A DNA stretch of 45,711 bases from Oscillospiraceae bacterium (GCA_015066015.1 SVPE01000015.1:1-45711), one strand, 5' to 3'. Counted from the stretch's first letter, positions 23,868 to 33,323 are shown. Numbers and translations: made by a program. The notes: generated by a model not told the origin, from the sequence alone.

Positions 23868-24848
23868 ATGGTATATAGCAGAAAAATTTACGACAGGGCA
23901 AAATCCGTTTTACAGCAAAGACGTGATGATGCGGAATATAGTGCGAAGCAAAGACATGATACAGTTGCCGATGCACACCCTGAAATATTGGCACTTGAAA
24001 AAGAGATGGCTGATGCGGGGCTTGCTGCAATCAAGGCTATCGGAATGGGTGCAAATGCAAAATCTTATATTGAATCACTTGCAGAAAAAAATCTTACCGC
24101 ACAGGCAAAGCGTGCAGAAATTCTGAAAAGTATGGGACTGCCTGAGGATTATCTGACGGTAAGTTATTCCTGCAAAGCCTGCGAGGATAAGGGCTTTGTT
24201 GACGGTAAAATGTGCGAGTGTCACAGAAATCTGCTCAGACAGTTGTCTTATGCAGAATTGTGTCTTAAAGCACCGCTTGAAAAATCAACCTTTGAAAACT
24301 TTTCTCTTAAATATTATCCCGTTGAAGCAGACCCGAAATTTAAAATTTCCCCCAAAGCAAAGATGGGAGAAATTTATGAGTACTGTAAAAATTATGCTGA
24401 TGATTTTTCTTCAAAATCAGGAAGCATTTTTATGTACGGTGCAACAGGCTTAGGCAAAACGCATCTGTCACTTGCAATTGCGGGCAAGGCGATCAGAAAG
24501 GGTTACGGTGTAATTTACGGCTCGGCACAGAATCTTCTCACTAAGCTTGAAAATGAGCGTTTCGGCAGAGCGACCGCTGATGATGTTGCGGCCGAGGAAG
24601 CAATACTTGAATGTGATCTTCTTATAATAGACGACCTCGGTGCAGAGTTTACGACATCTTTCACTGTTGCGGCAGTATACAATATTATAAATACAAGAAT
24701 CCTTGAAGGTAAGCCGACTATAATAAGTTCAAACTTAACCCTCAAGGAATTAGAAGATAAATATACTCAGAGAATAACTTCAAGAATTATCGGAAATTAT
24801 AAACCTCTGGTTTTCTGCGGAAAAGATATCCGCCAACAGAAACTTTAA
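23868..24848 (+). CDS. DnaC/DnaI-like AAA+ helicase loader
   Basis: The 326-residue protein has a helical N-terminal half and a probable zinc site formed by C102, C105, C116 and C118. An AAA+ ATPase domain follows, with Walker A GATGLGKTH at 191-199 and Walker B LLIIDDLG at 251-258, then a sensor region (IISSNLTLKELEDKY) and an arginine-finger candidate in QRITSRII. It likely delivers the replicative helicase to DNA with the DnaD-like partner encoded upstream. IstB-type transposition ATPases share this domain, but no transposase is nearby. AGAGGGAAG precedes the ATG. The end overlaps the convergent cyclophilin gene by 4 bases. Confidence 0.9.
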   Translation: MVYSRKIYDRAKSVLQQRRDDAEYSAKQRHDTVADAHPEILALEKEMADAGLAAIKAIGMGANAKSYIESLAEKNLTAQAKRAEILKSMGLPEDYLTVSYSCKACEDKGFVDGKMCECHRNLLRQLSYAELCLKAPLEKSTFENFSLKYYPVEADPKFKISPKAKMGEIYEYCKNYADDFSSKSGSIFMYGATGLGKTHLSLAIAGKAIRKGYGVIYGSAQNLLTKLENERFGRATADDVAAEEAILECDLLIIDDLGAEFTTSFTVAAVYNIINTRILEGKPTIISSNLTLKELEDKYTQRITSRIIGNYKPLVFCGKDIRQQKL

Positions 24849-25441
24849 AGTACAACAGCAGTTTTTATTGTGATAGGCTCAACGGGTGAGGAAAGCTGGC
24901 CGTCAAATCCCATTGTACGTTCGATTTTGAGGAAACCGTCAATAACTTCCATACCTTCAATAACTTTACCGAAAGCGGCATAGTCGCCGTCAAGGTGTGC
25001 TGCTGTGTCGTAGCAGATGAAGAACTGTGTTGAAGCGGAGTTGGGTTCAGATGTTCTTGCCATAGAGATAACACCACGCTCGTGCTTGAGTGTGTTCTGT
25101 GTAAAACCGTTGCTTGCAAACTCACCCTCGATGGTCATAATGTCCATTGTTGCTTCCTGAGGATGTTCGCCGCCCTGTGCCATAAAGCCTTCAATAACTC
25201 TGTGGAATGTAAGTCCGTCATAGAAGCCTTCGCCGACAAGCTTCAAGAAGTTAGCAACCGTTTTGGGTGCATATTCGGGATAAAGCTCGATTACAAACTC
25301 ACCGCCGTTGTCCATAGTGAACTTGACCTTTGAATGTTCGGTTGAAGTCGGTTGAGTTGTGTCGGCATCGTTTTTACTGCAAGCAGTAAAACACAAGCAT
25401 AAAGTTAAAACTGAAAGTAAAACACAAAAAATTCTTTTCAT
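24845..25441 (-). CDS. Cyclophilin-type peptidyl-prolyl isomerase, lipoprotein
   Basis: The enzyme speeds cis-trans isomerisation of proline bonds outside the cytoplasm. The 198-residue protein has a lipoprotein signal peptide (MKRIF, hydrophobic run, FTAC with lipidated C21). A cyclophilin domain follows, with FHRVIEGFMAQGG, SASTQFFICYD and the AAFGKVIEGMEVID strand. A long in-frame extension reaches 25729 but crosses the divergent gene. The ATG at 25441 is preceded by AAAGGAG and gives the signal peptide. A TTGACA lies on this strand at 25502-25507 with several TATAAT-like boxes about 15-20 bases away. Confidence 0.92.
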   Translation of the reverse strand: MKRIFCVLLSVLTLCLCFTACSKNDADTTQPTSTEHSKVKFTMDNGGEFVIELYPEYAPKTVANFLKLVGEGFYDGLTFHRVIEGFMAQGGEHPQEATMDIMTIEGEFASNGFTQNTLKHERGVISMARTSEPNSASTQFFICYDTAAHLDGDYAAFGKVIEGMEVIDGFLKIERTMGFDGQLSSPVEPITIKTAVVL

Positions 25442-25523
25442 TATAATAGTAGCTCCTTTGTTTTTTCTTGTACCTATTATATTATAATGTAATCCGCAAG
25501 TTGTCAATAAAGGATGTGGAATT

Positions 25524-26420
25524 ATGACAAAGAAAAAAATTAAAACTCTATCGGTAGTTTCTGCAATCGTAATCCTGCTTGCGGTTTTATGTGGTTGGGT
25601 AGTGTGGGGAAATCTTACGCTTGATGTTACTGAATATACGGCAGAAAGCAATCTTCTTCCAAAAAGCTTTTCGGGATATACCATCGCACACGTATCAGAC
25701 TTACATAATGCCGAAAAAGGCGAAAACAATGAAAAGCTGATTTCGGCACTTGAAGAAGCAAAACCCGATATGATTGCGATTACGGGTGATCTCGTTGACT
25801 CAAGACATACGGATATTGAAGTTGCAATGGAATTTGCAAAACAGGCGGTTAAAATTGCACCCTGCTACTATGTAACAGGTAATCACGAGGGCAGACTCCC
25901 GAATTATGATTCAATAAAAAATGAGCTTGTTGAAATCGGCGTAAATGTTATGGATAATTCAAAGCTTGAGATTAAAAAAGACGGGCAGAAAATTACTTTG
26001 TTGGGGATAGAAGACCCGAGAATGGTTTCGGTATTTGAGGAGCATTACGCAAGAATAACCAATTATAATCTGAATAACATAGCTCACGATGTAAGCGGAT
26101 ATACAATATTACTTGCACACAGACCCGAGCTTTTTGATACATATAAAGCGTTTGATATAAATCTTGTCTTATGCGGACACGCACACGGAGGTCAGGTCAG
26201 AGTACCTTTCCTCGGAGGGGTACTTGTTCCGAATCAGGGCTTCTTTCCCGAATATGATGCGGGGAAATTCACAGAAAGAAAAACAACAATGATAATCAGC
26301 AGAGGAATAGGAAACAGTGTTGTGCCTGTCAGGGTAAACAACAATCCGGAGCTTGTGATTGTTAAGCTTGAATACGGTACGGATACAGAAGCGGAACAAT
26401 ATCTGACAACGGTGCAATAA
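25524..26420 (+). CDS. YkuE/YaeI-like membrane-anchored metallophosphoesterase
   Basis: The 298-residue protein has an N-terminal membrane anchor (about 9-29) and a calcineurin-like catalytic domain. Metal ligands are visible in SDLH (58-61), GDLVDS (88-93), GNHEG (119-123), LLAHRPELF and CGHAHGGQVRVP. The last motif is typical of the YkuE/YaeI group, which acts on lipid-linked or periplasmic phosphoesters. The true substrate is unknown. It differs in length and motifs from the metallophosphoesterase at 5973. AAAGGATG lies about 10 bases before the ATG. The gene ends 16 bases before the next, so they are probably one operon. Confidence 0.9.
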   Translation: MTKKKIKTLSVVSAIVILLAVLCGWVVWGNLTLDVTEYTAESNLLPKSFSGYTIAHVSDLHNAEKGENNEKLISALEEAKPDMIAITGDLVDSRHTDIEVAMEFAKQAVKIAPCYYVTGNHEGRLPNYDSIKNELVEIGVNVMDNSKLEIKKDGQKITLLGIEDPRMVSVFEEHYARITNYNLNNIAHDVSGYTILLAHRPELFDTYKAFDINLVLCGHAHGGQVRVPFLGGVLVPNQGFFPEYDAGKFTERKTTMIISRGIGNSVVPVRVNNNPELVIVKLEYGTDTEAEQYLTTVQ

Positions 26421-26436
26421 AGAGGAGGACGAGCAT

Positions 26437-27744
26437 ATGAGCAAAAAATTGATAGCGGTTATAACAGCAATTGTAGTTCTGATTTCCGCAGTGTGTGTCG
26501 GAACAGCTGTTTATCTTAAAAACAAAAAAGTAACTGTAGATGAAAGTTATTTATCAATTGAATTATCGCCGGAAAAAATCTTGTTTTCACAGTATTCTAA
26601 TAAACCTAATATGGAATTGGTGCTTGACGGAAAAACTTTTGCGGAAGCTTTCGGAGAAGAAGTTACGACTTTTGCATATGAAAAATCGGACAGAATCAGA
26701 ATACACCTCTCCGACGGGGAAAAAATCGAGATTGAACCGACAGAGGAAACCGTTAAAGTTGTAAAGGATAACGACACCACAAGCATCAAGGTGTACATAG
26801 ATGATAAAGATTTCTTTGAAAAAGTGAACGACCTGGTCAAATTTGATACGGCGTGTTCGGTAAAGGTGTTTTTTGATGCAGGAGCTTTTGATGTTGACGG
26901 CTCAGATTCAAAAGCGGTTACGTTTATTCTGAAGAGTGAAAGCAAGCCTGTAAGCGATGTTCAGCAGGCATACATGAGGTTGGCTTATGAAAATTACGCA
27001 CTCAAGCTCAGTATGACGGATGCCAAGGGCGATGAAATCGTTTTTACGGTATCCGGCAATACAAGAGATGAGATAACGGTTTTTGCCGATGCAGCCAATA
27101 AACATATATTCAGCAGCAATATTGTCACGACAGAGTCGTTCCGCACTGCAGTTTTAAATCCGAGCGAAAGCTTTGAAAAAGACGAGACGATATATATCCG
27201 TGTACCGGACGGTTTCTTTGTAAGCTCCGAGGGTAACAGGATTCAGGTTGCAGGAATTAAAAACAGCGGAACAAATATAAAACTTCTGAAAGCGGAAGAT
27301 ATGGTGACAACAACCGAATCGCTTCTGAACGGTAATTCGGAGCAGACTGCGGTGAATCTCACATCAGCTGACGGCGTGACGGCGAGTGCTTTTTTTGAAA
27401 ACGAATTTCCGAACCGCTATGGTGATATAATTCGCAATGTTACGGATGCAGAGGTTATTATTCCGACAGACGCAGACTGGAGCGATTGTGTTTTTACGGG
27501 AAAGATTCTTACTTCAGCCGAAACACTTGATATACCGTCAGAGGCAATAAGTGTCCTTAAAGCGGAAACTGTGAACGGATATATCGCAACCGCTTCAATA
27601 AGAAGTGTGCAGACAAGAGAAATAAACGGAGTTCAATTGGACGGTATATTGTTTGAAGAAGGCAAAAATTATGATATGGAACTTACGGTAACGGATTCAA
27701 CAGGAAATATTCTTGCGAATATAAGCGTTCCGTTGGAAATTTAA
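26437..27744 (+). CDS. Membrane-anchored protein of unknown function
   Basis: I do not recognise this 435-residue protein. It has a single N-terminal hydrophobic segment (about 4-26), so it is exported and anchored or secreted. The rest is rich in Glu, Asp, Thr and Val with many alternating hydrophobic residues, suggesting beta-structure. The last third (DIPSEAISVLKAE...GVQLDGILFEEG) faintly recalls the C-terminal barrel of HlyD-type membrane-fusion proteins, but I would not assign it. AGAGGAGG precedes the ATG. The gene closely follows the metallophosphoesterase and is followed by a terminator. Confidence 0.75.
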   Translation: MSKKLIAVITAIVVLISAVCVGTAVYLKNKKVTVDESYLSIELSPEKILFSQYSNKPNMELVLDGKTFAEAFGEEVTTFAYEKSDRIRIHLSDGEKIEIEPTEETVKVVKDNDTTSIKVYIDDKDFFEKVNDLVKFDTACSVKVFFDAGAFDVDGSDSKAVTFILKSESKPVSDVQQAYMRLAYENYALKLSMTDAKGDEIVFTVSGNTRDEITVFADAANKHIFSSNIVTTESFRTAVLNPSESFEKDETIYIRVPDGFFVSSEGNRIQVAGIKNSGTNIKLLKAEDMVTTTESLLNGNSEQTAVNLTSADGVTASAFFENEFPNRYGDIIRNVTDAEVIIPTDADWSDCVFTGKILTSAETLDIPSEAISVLKAETVNGYIATASIRSVQTREINGVQLDGILFEEGKNYDMELTVTDSTGNILANISVPLEI

Positions 27745-27758
27745 TACTATTTGTAGTG

Positions 27759-27806
27759 CCCCGGATGTCTTGAAATACAAGATGTTCGGGGAATTGAATT
27801 TTTTTG
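27759..27806 (+). terminator. Intrinsic terminator before the ribosomal operon
   Basis: A 14-bp stem with four G-T pairs (27759-27772 with 27778-27791) closes a 5-base loop and is followed after a few bases by seven T residues. It insulates the ribosomal promoter from the upstream operon. Confidence 0.75.
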
Positions 27807-27836
27807 ATAAAATTTTAACTTTTTTTCGAAAAACAC

Positions 27837-27865
27837 TTGCATTATCTGAGTTTTTATGGTATCAT
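27837..27865 (+). promoter_or_regulatory. Promoter of the S10-spc-alpha superoperon
   Basis: TTGCAT (27837-27842), 17 bases, TATCAT (27860-27865). The predicted start near 27872 lies about 290 bases upstream of rpsJ. It is the only good promoter I see between the terminator and rpsJ. Confidence 0.65.
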
Positions 27866-27871
27866 ACTTCA

Positions 27872-28160
27872 GCATGCTTTAGTATAGGTGGAGTATGCGT
27901 TTTGATGTGCGTTGATGCAGGAGGTGGCTACCCGCGCGGTAGGAAATTTCTGCGGAGTATGTCCGATTTTAAACCGGGCGAAGATTTCTCGTACCCCGAT
28001 TTACCGTACCTTTGCGGACTTTTGGGGGAGAGATTGTTTAGGGCAATACTGCCTATGAACCGGAAATATTTTTTTCCGGATTTTTTAGACGGGGATCACG
28101 ACACACCCGGAACAGTATAGCTTTTAAACAATGCCCGCCAAATTTTAAGGAGGCGTAACC
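27872..28160 (+). promoter_or_regulatory. Structured S10 operon leader, candidate attenuator
   Basis: The leader can form a symmetric 16-position helix (27917-27932 with 27938-27953, loop CGCGC) interrupted by G-A and G-G oppositions. Next is a GTCCG/CGGAC stem (27961-27965 with 28015-28019) enclosing a CGGGCGA/TCG..CCCG hairpin (27975-27998). A GGCA/TGCC hairpin (28042-28053) and an intrinsic terminator (28060-28086) follow. Long leaders of this kind usually bind a ribosomal protein made by the operon. The binding protein is unknown, and I do not recognise a named leader family. An open frame of 116 codons across this region has no ribosome site and is not a gene. Confidence 0.6.
28060..28086 (+). 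terminator. Intrinsic terminator inside the S10 leader
   Basis: CCGGAAA/TTTCCGG (28060-28066 with 28073-28079), a 6-base loop, then ATTTTTT. It lies about 75 bases before rpsJ, downstream of the operon promoter. It must therefore be bypassed or regulated for the ribosomal genes to be expressed. Confidence 0.7.
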
Positions 28161-28472
28161 ATGGCAGTCAAAGGAAAAATCAGAATTCGGCTCAAGAGCT
28201 ACGATCACAATCTCGTAGACAAAGCAGCGGAGAAAATCGTTGAAACAGCAAAGCGTACAAACGCTCAGGTAGCAGGTCCCGTACCGCTCCCGACAGAGAA
28301 GGAAGTTGTTACAATCCTTCGTGCTGTTCATAAGTACAAGGATTCCCGCGAACAGTTTGAGCAGAGAACTCACAAAAGGCTTATCGACATTATCAGACCT
28401 TCAAACAAGACCGTTGAAGCTCTGACAGGTCTTGAGCTTCCCGCAGGCGTTGAAATTGAAATCAAGCTTTAA
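28161..28472 (+). CDS. rpsJ: Ribosomal protein S10
   Basis: At 103 residues this is the standard length. S10 sits in the head of the 30S subunit and also pairs with NusB in antitermination. Family sequence is clear: [15 protein letters not shown] near the N-terminus, [16 protein letters not shown] in the middle and TNKTVEAL-like [23 protein letters not shown] at the end. AAGGAGG (28147-28153) is ideally placed. First gene of the superoperon, directly after the attenuator-like leader. Confidence 0.99.
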   Translation: MAVKGKIRIRLKSYDHNLVDKAAEKIVETAKRTNAQVAGPVPLPTEKEVVTILRAVHKYKDSREQFEQRTHKRLIDIIRPSNKTVEALTGLELPAGVEIEIKL

Positions 28473-28489
28473 TAAAAGCTGAACGCCGC

Positions 28490-28521
28490 AGGTCATGTTG
28501 GCGAGAGCCAACCAATAACCT
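28490..28521 (+). other. Hairpin between rpsJ and rplC
   Basis: A perfect 6-bp stem GTTGGC/GCCAAC with a GAGA tetraloop (28497-28512) is flanked by outer AGGT/ACCT arms (28490-28493, 28518-28521). It has no T-run. It may stabilise the message or modulate rplC translation. Confidence 0.5.
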
Positions 28522-28538
28522 ATAAGGAGGAAAATAAA

Positions 28539-29174
28539 ATGAAAAAAGGTCTTATCGGCAAAAAGCTCGGCATGACTCAGATCTTCGATGAAAGCGGAAA
28601 TTTAATTCCCGTAACAGTAGTTGAAGCAGGTCCGTGCCCCGTAGTCCAGAAGAAGACAATCGAAAACGACGGCTATGCAGCTGTTCAGGTTGGCTTCGGT
28701 GATCAAAAGCTTCATCGTGTAAACAAACCCATGAAGGGTCACTTTGCAAAAGGCGATGTAGCTCCTAAGAAGGTATTGAAAGAGTTCAGATTGGACGACA
28801 TCGATACTTTGAACGTTGGCGACATTCTTAAAGCTGACGTATTCGCAGTTGGCGACATCGTTGATGTTGTCGGCAAGAGCAAGGGTAAGGGAACTGCAGG
28901 TTCAATCAAAAGATGGAACTTCAGCAGACTCAAAGAATCCCACGGTACAGGTCCTGTTGCAAGACACGCAGGTTCATTGGGTGCTTGTTCAGACCCGTCA
29001 AGAGTTTACAAGGGAAAGAAACTTGCAGGTCACTTAGGTGCAGAGAGAGTAACAATCCAGAATTTGAGCGTTGTTAAGATCGATGCAGAAAACAACCTTA
29101 TCGCTATCAAGGGTGCTATTCCTGGTCCCAAGGGCGGCATTGTTGTAATCAAAGACAGCGTAAAGAAAGCGTAA
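28539..29174 (+). CDS. rplC: Ribosomal protein L3
   Basis: The 211-residue protein organises the 3' end of 23S rRNA near the peptidyl transferase centre. It opens with [17 protein letters not shown] and carries the signature loop region [15 protein letters not shown] followed by [20 protein letters not shown] (28524-28530) sits 8 bases before the ATG. A GNRA-capped hairpin separates it from rpsJ. Confidence 0.99.
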   Translation: MKKGLIGKKLGMTQIFDESGNLIPVTVVEAGPCPVVQKKTIENDGYAAVQVGFGDQKLHRVNKPMKGHFAKGDVAPKKVLKEFRLDDIDTLNVGDILKADVFAVGDIVDVVGKSKGKGTAGSIKRWNFSRLKESHGTGPVARHAGSLGACSDPSRVYKGKKLAGHLGAERVTIQNLSVVKIDAENNLIAIKGAIPGPKGGIVVIKDSVKKA

Positions 29175-29191
29175 GGGAAGGAGTGTAATAA

Positions 29192-29815
29192 ATGCCTAAC
29201 GTATCAGTATTCGAAACAACAGGCAAGAAGGTTTCTGATATAGAGCTTTCCGACGGTATCTTCGGAATAACTCCCAACGTATCAGCAATGCATCTTGTAG
29301 TAGTCAATTATTTGGCTAACCAGCGTCAGGGCACTCAGTCCACCCGCACACGCTCAGAAGTAAGCGGCGGAGGAAAGAAGCCTTGGAGACAAAAAGGTTC
29401 AGGTAGAGCAAGACAGGGTTCAACCCGTTCACCCCAGTGGACACACGGTGGTATCGCTCACGGCCCGAAACCTCGCAGCTATGGATTTTCAATAAACAAG
29501 AAAGTCAGAAGACTTGCTATGAAGTCAGCACTTTCAAGCAAGGTAGCAGCAGAAGAAATGATCGTTTTAAGAGGTTTAGCTCTTGAAGAGATCAAGACAA
29601 AAGCAGTTGTTGATGTATTGTCAGCTCTCGAAACAGGCAAGAAAGTATTAATCGTTCTTCCTGAAAAGAATGACATCATCTACAGAAGTGCAAGAAACAT
29701 CGCAGGTGTTAAAACAACACTTGTAAGCACACTTAATGTTTACGATATTCTCAACAGCGATACAATCATCGTACTTGAGGATGCTGTGGCAAAGATTGAG
29801 GAGGTATATGCATAA
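29192..29815 (+). CDS. rplD: Ribosomal protein L4
   Basis: The 207-residue protein contributes an extended loop to the polypeptide exit tunnel, seen here as the basic glycine-rich stretch [18 protein letters not shown] at about 63-80. In some bacteria L4 also represses its own operon through the S10 leader, which makes it the first candidate for binding the leader at 27872-28160. The stop codon shares one base with the rplW start (TAATG). Confidence 0.99.
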   Translation: MPNVSVFETTGKKVSDIELSDGIFGITPNVSAMHLVVVNYLANQRQGTQSTRTRSEVSGGGKKPWRQKGSGRARQGSTRSPQWTHGGIAHGPKPRSYGFSINKKVRRLAMKSALSSKVAAEEMIVLRGLALEEIKTKAVVDVLSALETGKKVLIVLPEKNDIIYRSARNIAGVKTTLVSTLNVYDILNSDTIIVLEDAVAKIEEVYA

Positions 29816-30111
29816 TGAGTAAATTAGCACAGGATATTATCCTCCGTCCCGTAATCACAGAAGCATCAATGGAAGGTATCGAACTTAAAAAGTATACTTT
29901 CGAAGTAGCTAAAGATGCTAACAAAATTGAGATCAAAAAAGCTGTTGAAGAGCTTTTCTCAGTTGAAGTTGCAAAAGTTAACACAATGAACGTTCGCGGA
30001 CAGCTCAGAAGACAGGGCAGAAACGAAGGTTATACGGCAGCTTGGAAGAAGGCTATCGTAACACTTACAGAAAAGTCAAAGACAATCGATTTCTTTGACG
30101 GTATGGCTTAA
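29815..30111 (+). CDS. rplW: Ribosomal protein L23
   Basis: At 98 residues it is a standard bacterial L23, which lies at the tunnel exit and docks trigger factor and SRP. It opens with [16 protein letters not shown] and has the conserved [20 protein letters not shown] strand-helix. The TAATG overlap with rplD implies translational coupling. Confidence 0.99.
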   Translation: MSKLAQDIILRPVITEASMEGIELKKYTFEVAKDANKIEIKKAVEELFSVEVAKVNTMNVRGQLRRQGRNEGYTAAWKKAIVTLTEKSKTIDFFDGMA

Positions 30112-30146
30112 GGTCAGCAGACTAAAAACAATTAAAAATTCCGGCG

Positions 30147-30186
30147 GTAAAGTATGGAGTTGACATGCTCCGCAAAGCCGCTTAAC
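30147..30186 (+). other. Possible RNA hairpin between rplW and rplB
   Basis: Complementary segments CGGC and GCCG enclose GGAG and CTCC within the 90-base gap before rplB, the longest gap between the early genes of the operon. The stem is interrupted and has no T-run. A control or processing element is possible but unproven. Confidence 0.35.
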
Positions 30187-30201
30187 AGGAGTGTGAATCA
30201 A

Positions 30202-31035
30202 ATGTCAATCAGATTTTACAAGCCGACAGGCAACGCAAGACGTAATATGTCGGTTACAGATTACTCCGAGTTGTCAAAGGTCGCACCTGAAAGAAGCCTC
30301 TTAGAGCCTCTTAACAAGAAGTCAGGTCGTAACAGCTACGGAAGAATCACAGTTCGTCACAGAGGTGGCGGAAACCGCAGAAAGTATCGTGTTATCGATT
30401 TCAAGAGAGATAAGATGGATATGTCTGCAACAGTACTCACATTAGAGTACGACCCCAACCGTTCAGCACATATTGCACTCGTTCAGTATGAAGACGGTGA
30501 AAAGAGATACATCCTTGCTCCCGTTGGTCTTAAGATCGGCGACAAGGTTTCATCAAGCAGAACAGCCGACATCAAGCCCGGTAACGCATTACCGCTTGAA
30601 AATATGCCCACAGGTACAGTTGTTCACAACGTTGAACTCTATCCCGGCAGAGGCGGCCAGTTAGCAAGAGCAGCAGGTAACTCAGCACAGCTTATGGCTA
30701 AGGAAGGCGTTTACGCACTTCTCAGATTGCCCTCAGGCGAGCTCAGAAACGTTCCTGCACAGTGCATGGCAACAGTTGGCCAGGTAGGTAACGCCGATTA
30801 CGAAAACGTAAAGATCGGTAAAGCAGGTAGAAAACGCCACATGGGTTGGCGTCCGACAGTCAGAGGTTCTGTTATGAACCCGTGTGACCATCCCCACGGT
30901 GGTGGTGAAGGTAAAGCACCCATCGGACGTTCAGGTCCTGTTACTCCTTGGGGTAAACCGGCACTCGGTTACAAGACCAGAGCTCATAAAAAGGCATCTG
31001 ACAAGCTTATTATTAAGCGTCGTAACGACAAATAA
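30202..31035 (+). CDS. rplB: Ribosomal protein L2
   Basis: The 277-residue protein binds domain IV of 23S rRNA and is needed for subunit joining and peptidyl transfer. The signature [18 protein letters not shown] with the essential histidine lies near the C-terminus. An in-frame start lies 48 bases upstream, but AGGAGTG precedes the ATG at 30202 and the protein then begins with the usual [17 protein letters not shown]. Confidence 0.99.
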   Translation: MSIRFYKPTGNARRNMSVTDYSELSKVAPERSLLEPLNKKSGRNSYGRITVRHRGGGNRRKYRVIDFKRDKMDMSATVLTLEYDPNRSAHIALVQYEDGEKRYILAPVGLKIGDKVSSSRTADIKPGNALPLENMPTGTVVHNVELYPGRGGQLARAAGNSAQLMAKEGVYALLRLPSGELRNVPAQCMATVGQVGNADYENVKIGKAGRKRHMGWRPTVRGSVMNPCDHPHGGGEGKAPIGRSGPVTPWGKPALGYKTRAHKKASDKLIIKRRNDK

Positions 31036-31058
31036 GGTCGAGAAAGGAGCTAAGAATA

Positions 31059-31337
31059 ATGAGCAGAAGTACAAAAAAAGGATTCTACGTACAGCCTAAG
31101 TTGTACGAAAGAGTTTTGAAAATGAACGAAACAGGCGAAAAAATCGTCTTGAAGACATGGAGCCGCAGCTCCACAATCTTCCCGGATTTTGTCGGTCATA
31201 CATTTGCAGTTCATGACGGACGTAAACACGTTCCGGTATATGTAACAGAAGATATGGTTGGACATAAACTCGGTGAGTTTGCACCTACAAGAACCTTCAG
31301 AGGTCATGCAGGTTCAAAAACATCTAATTCAAAATAA
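31059..31337 (+). CDS. rpsS: Ribosomal protein S19
   Basis: A standard 92-residue S19, located in the 30S head next to S13. It begins [11 protein letters not shown] and holds the signature [34 protein letters not shown] precedes the ATG. The start of the gene is 23 bases after rplB. Confidence 0.99.
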   Translation: MSRSTKKGFYVQPKLYERVLKMNETGEKIVLKTWSRSSTIFPDFVGHTFAVHDGRKHVPVYVTEDMVGHKLGEFAPTRTFRGHAGSKTSNSK

Positions 31338-31360
31338 AGGTCGAAAGGAGTGTGTAAACA

Positions 31361-31696
31361 ATGGAATCTAAGGCCAAGGTAACATTTGTACGTATTGCGC
31401 CCAGAAAGGTGCAGATCGTATTGGACTTAATCCGCAATCAGCCTGCAAACAAGGCTATGGCAATTCTCAAGCACACGCCGAAGGCCGCGTGTGAACCGCT
31501 TATGAAGTTGTTGAAATCAGCAATGGCAAACGCAGAGAACAACTACAATATGGATGTTTCAAAGCTTTACGTTGCTTCCTGCCAGGTAGATCAGGGACCG
31601 ACTCTTAAGCGTATCAGACCCAGAGCACAGGGACGTGCATTCCGTATAAACAAGAAGACATCGCACATCACCCTTGTACTCAAGGAAATGGAATAA
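31361..31696 (+). CDS. rplV: Ribosomal protein L22
   Basis: At 111 residues it matches bacterial L22, whose beta-hairpin lines the exit tunnel and is a site of macrolide resistance. The hairpin is visible as [17 protein letters not shown] (about 81-97). It starts with [24 protein letters not shown] is present upstream. Confidence 0.99.
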   Translation: MESKAKVTFVRIAPRKVQIVLDLIRNQPANKAMAILKHTPKAACEPLMKLLKSAMANAENNYNMDVSKLYVASCQVDQGPTLKRIRPRAQGRAFRINKKTSHITLVLKEME

Positions 31697-31716
31697 GGCA
31701 AGGAGGAGGATAAATA

Positions 31717-32388
31717 ATGGGCCAGAAAATTAACCCCACCGGTTTAAGAATCGGTGTTATCAAGAACTGGGAATCTCGTTGGTTCGCTGATAAAAAGGAC
31801 TTCGGCAACACATTAGTTGAAGACTATGAACTTCGCGAGTATCTCCTTAAGACATTAGCTCCTGCCGGTGTACCGAAGGTAGAGATTGAACGTGACGCTA
31901 AGCGTGTACGCATCAATATTCACTGTGCAAAGCCCGGTATGGTAATCGGCCGTGGCGGTTCTGAAATTGAGAAGCTTAAGAAAGTTTGTCAGAAGAAACT
32001 CGGAACAGAAAAGGAAGTTTTCATCAACATCGTTGAAGTAAAGCAGCCTGACTTGAATGCACAGCTCGTTGCAGAGGGTATTGCTTTGCAGCTCGAAAAA
32101 CGTGTATCGTTCAGAAGAGCTTTGAAGCAGGCAATCGGCAGAACAATGAAGCTTGGAGCAAAAGGTATAAAGACACAGGTATCAGGACGTTTAGGCGGTG
32201 CTGAAATCGCTCGTACTGAACATTATCATGAGGGAACAATCCCGCTGCAGACTATCAGAGCAGACATCGACTACGGTTTTGCTGAAGCAGATACAACTTA
32301 CGGTCGTATCGGTGTTAAGGTATGGATTTACAGAGGCGAAGTCCTCCACGATAGCCGCAGACCTCGCAAGGAAGGGGGAGCACGCTAA
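31717..32388 (+). CDS. rpsC: Ribosomal protein S3
   Basis: The 223-residue protein lies at the mRNA entry site. It begins [21 protein letters not shown], has a KH domain with [16 protein letters not shown], and ends with the C-terminal domain signature ([22 protein letters not shown]). The stop codon overlaps the rplP start by one base (TAATG). Confidence 0.99.
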   Translation: MGQKINPTGLRIGVIKNWESRWFADKKDFGNTLVEDYELREYLLKTLAPAGVPKVEIERDAKRVRINIHCAKPGMVIGRGGSEIEKLKKVCQKKLGTEKEVFINIVEVKQPDLNAQLVAEGIALQLEKRVSFRRALKQAIGRTMKLGAKGIKTQVSGRLGGAEIARTEHYHEGTIPLQTIRADIDYGFAEADTTYGRIGVKVWIYRGEVLHDSRRPRKEGGAR

Positions 32389-32813
32389 TGTTATTACCCA
32401 AACGCGTTAAATACCGTAAGCCGCAGAGAGGTGTCATCAAGGGTAACGCAACAAGAGGTACAAAAGTTAACTACGGTGACTTCGGTCTCGTAGCACTTGA
32501 ACCCGGTTGGATCAGATCTAACCACATTGAAGCAGCCCGTATCGCTATGACACGTCACATCAAACGTGGTGGTAAGGTATGGATTAAGATATTCCCGGAT
32601 AAGCCGATCACAGAGAAACCTGCTGAAACTCGAATGGGTTCAGGTAAAGGTTCTCCGGAATACTGGGTAGCAGTAGTTAAGCCGGGCAGAGTAATGTTTG
32701 AAATTGCCGGCGTTGATGAGGCACTTGCAAGAGAAGCTATGCGTCTTGCAGCTAACAAGTTGCCTATCAAATGTAAATTTGTAACTAAGGAAGAAACGGG
32801 TGGTGAGCAATAA
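32388..32813 (+). CDS. rplP: Ribosomal protein L16
   Basis: A 141-residue protein that helps place tRNA in the A site of the 50S subunit. It starts [14 protein letters not shown] and has the conserved [22 protein letters not shown] around residue 70-90, including the arginine hydroxylated in some bacteria. Both junctions are one-base overlaps, with rpsC before and rpmC after. Confidence 0.99.
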   Translation: MLLPKRVKYRKPQRGVIKGNATRGTKVNYGDFGLVALEPGWIRSNHIEAARIAMTRHIKRGGKVWIKIFPDKPITEKPAETRMGSGKGSPEYWVAVVKPGRVMFEIAGVDEALAREAMRLAANKLPIKCKFVTKEETGGEQ

Positions 32814-33016
32814 TGAAAGCCAGTGAAATCAAAAAACTGTCAGCAAAAGAGCTGGATGCTAAGCTTCTTGAGTTGAAAGATGAGCTGTTTAAACTGCGCT
32901 TCCAGCAAGCCATAAACCAGCTCGATAACCCGATGCGCATCAAGGCTGTTAAGAAGGATATCGCAAGAATTAAGACAATTCAGCGCGAGAACGAACTTAA
33001 CGCTGCTGAAGCGTAA
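32813..33016 (+). CDS. rpmC: Ribosomal protein L29
   Basis: The 67-residue helical hairpin protein lies near the tunnel exit beside L23. [21 protein letters not shown] and [10 protein letters not shown] are family signatures. Translation is coupled to rplP through TAATG. Confidence 0.98.
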   Translation: MKASEIKKLSAKELDAKLLELKDELFKLRFQQAINQLDNPMRIKAVKKDIARIKTIQRENELNAAEA

Positions 33017-33035
33017 GAAAGGGAGGCGGAATTAA

Positions 33036-33293
33036 ATGAGTGAAAGAAACCTTAGAAAAACTCAGGTCGGCATGGTTACCAGCGACAAGATGGATAAGAC
33101 CATCGTTGTTACTGTTAAAGACAGAGTAAAGCATCCGCTTTACAAAAAGATCGTTAACCGTACAGTTAAAATTAAGGCTCATGACGAGGCTAATGAGTGC
33201 GGAATCGGCGACCGTGTTGAAATTATGGAAACACGTCCCTTATCAAAGGATAAGAGATGGCGTCTTGTAAGAATAATCGAGAAAGCCAAATAA
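33036..33293 (+). CDS. rpsQ: Ribosomal protein S17
   Basis: An 85-residue OB-fold primary binder of 16S rRNA. It shows [19 protein letters not shown] and the conserved [26 protein letters not shown] precedes the ATG. Confidence 0.99.
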   Translation: MSERNLRKTQVGMVTSDKMDKTIVVTVKDRVKHPLYKKIVNRTVKIKAHDEANECGIGDRVEIMETRPLSKDKRWRLVRIIEKAK

Positions 33294-33323
33294 TTTGGTG
33301 AAGAAAGTAAGGAGGCAAACACT

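Noticed and set aside
24845..25729. N-terminally extended version of the cyclophilin gene
   Set aside because: The extension crosses the divergent metallophosphoesterase gene and hides the signal peptide that begins at 25441.
27770..28120. 116-codon open frame across the S10 leader
   Set aside because: It begins inside a terminator hairpin, crosses the promoter and the leader terminator and has no Shine-Dalgarno.
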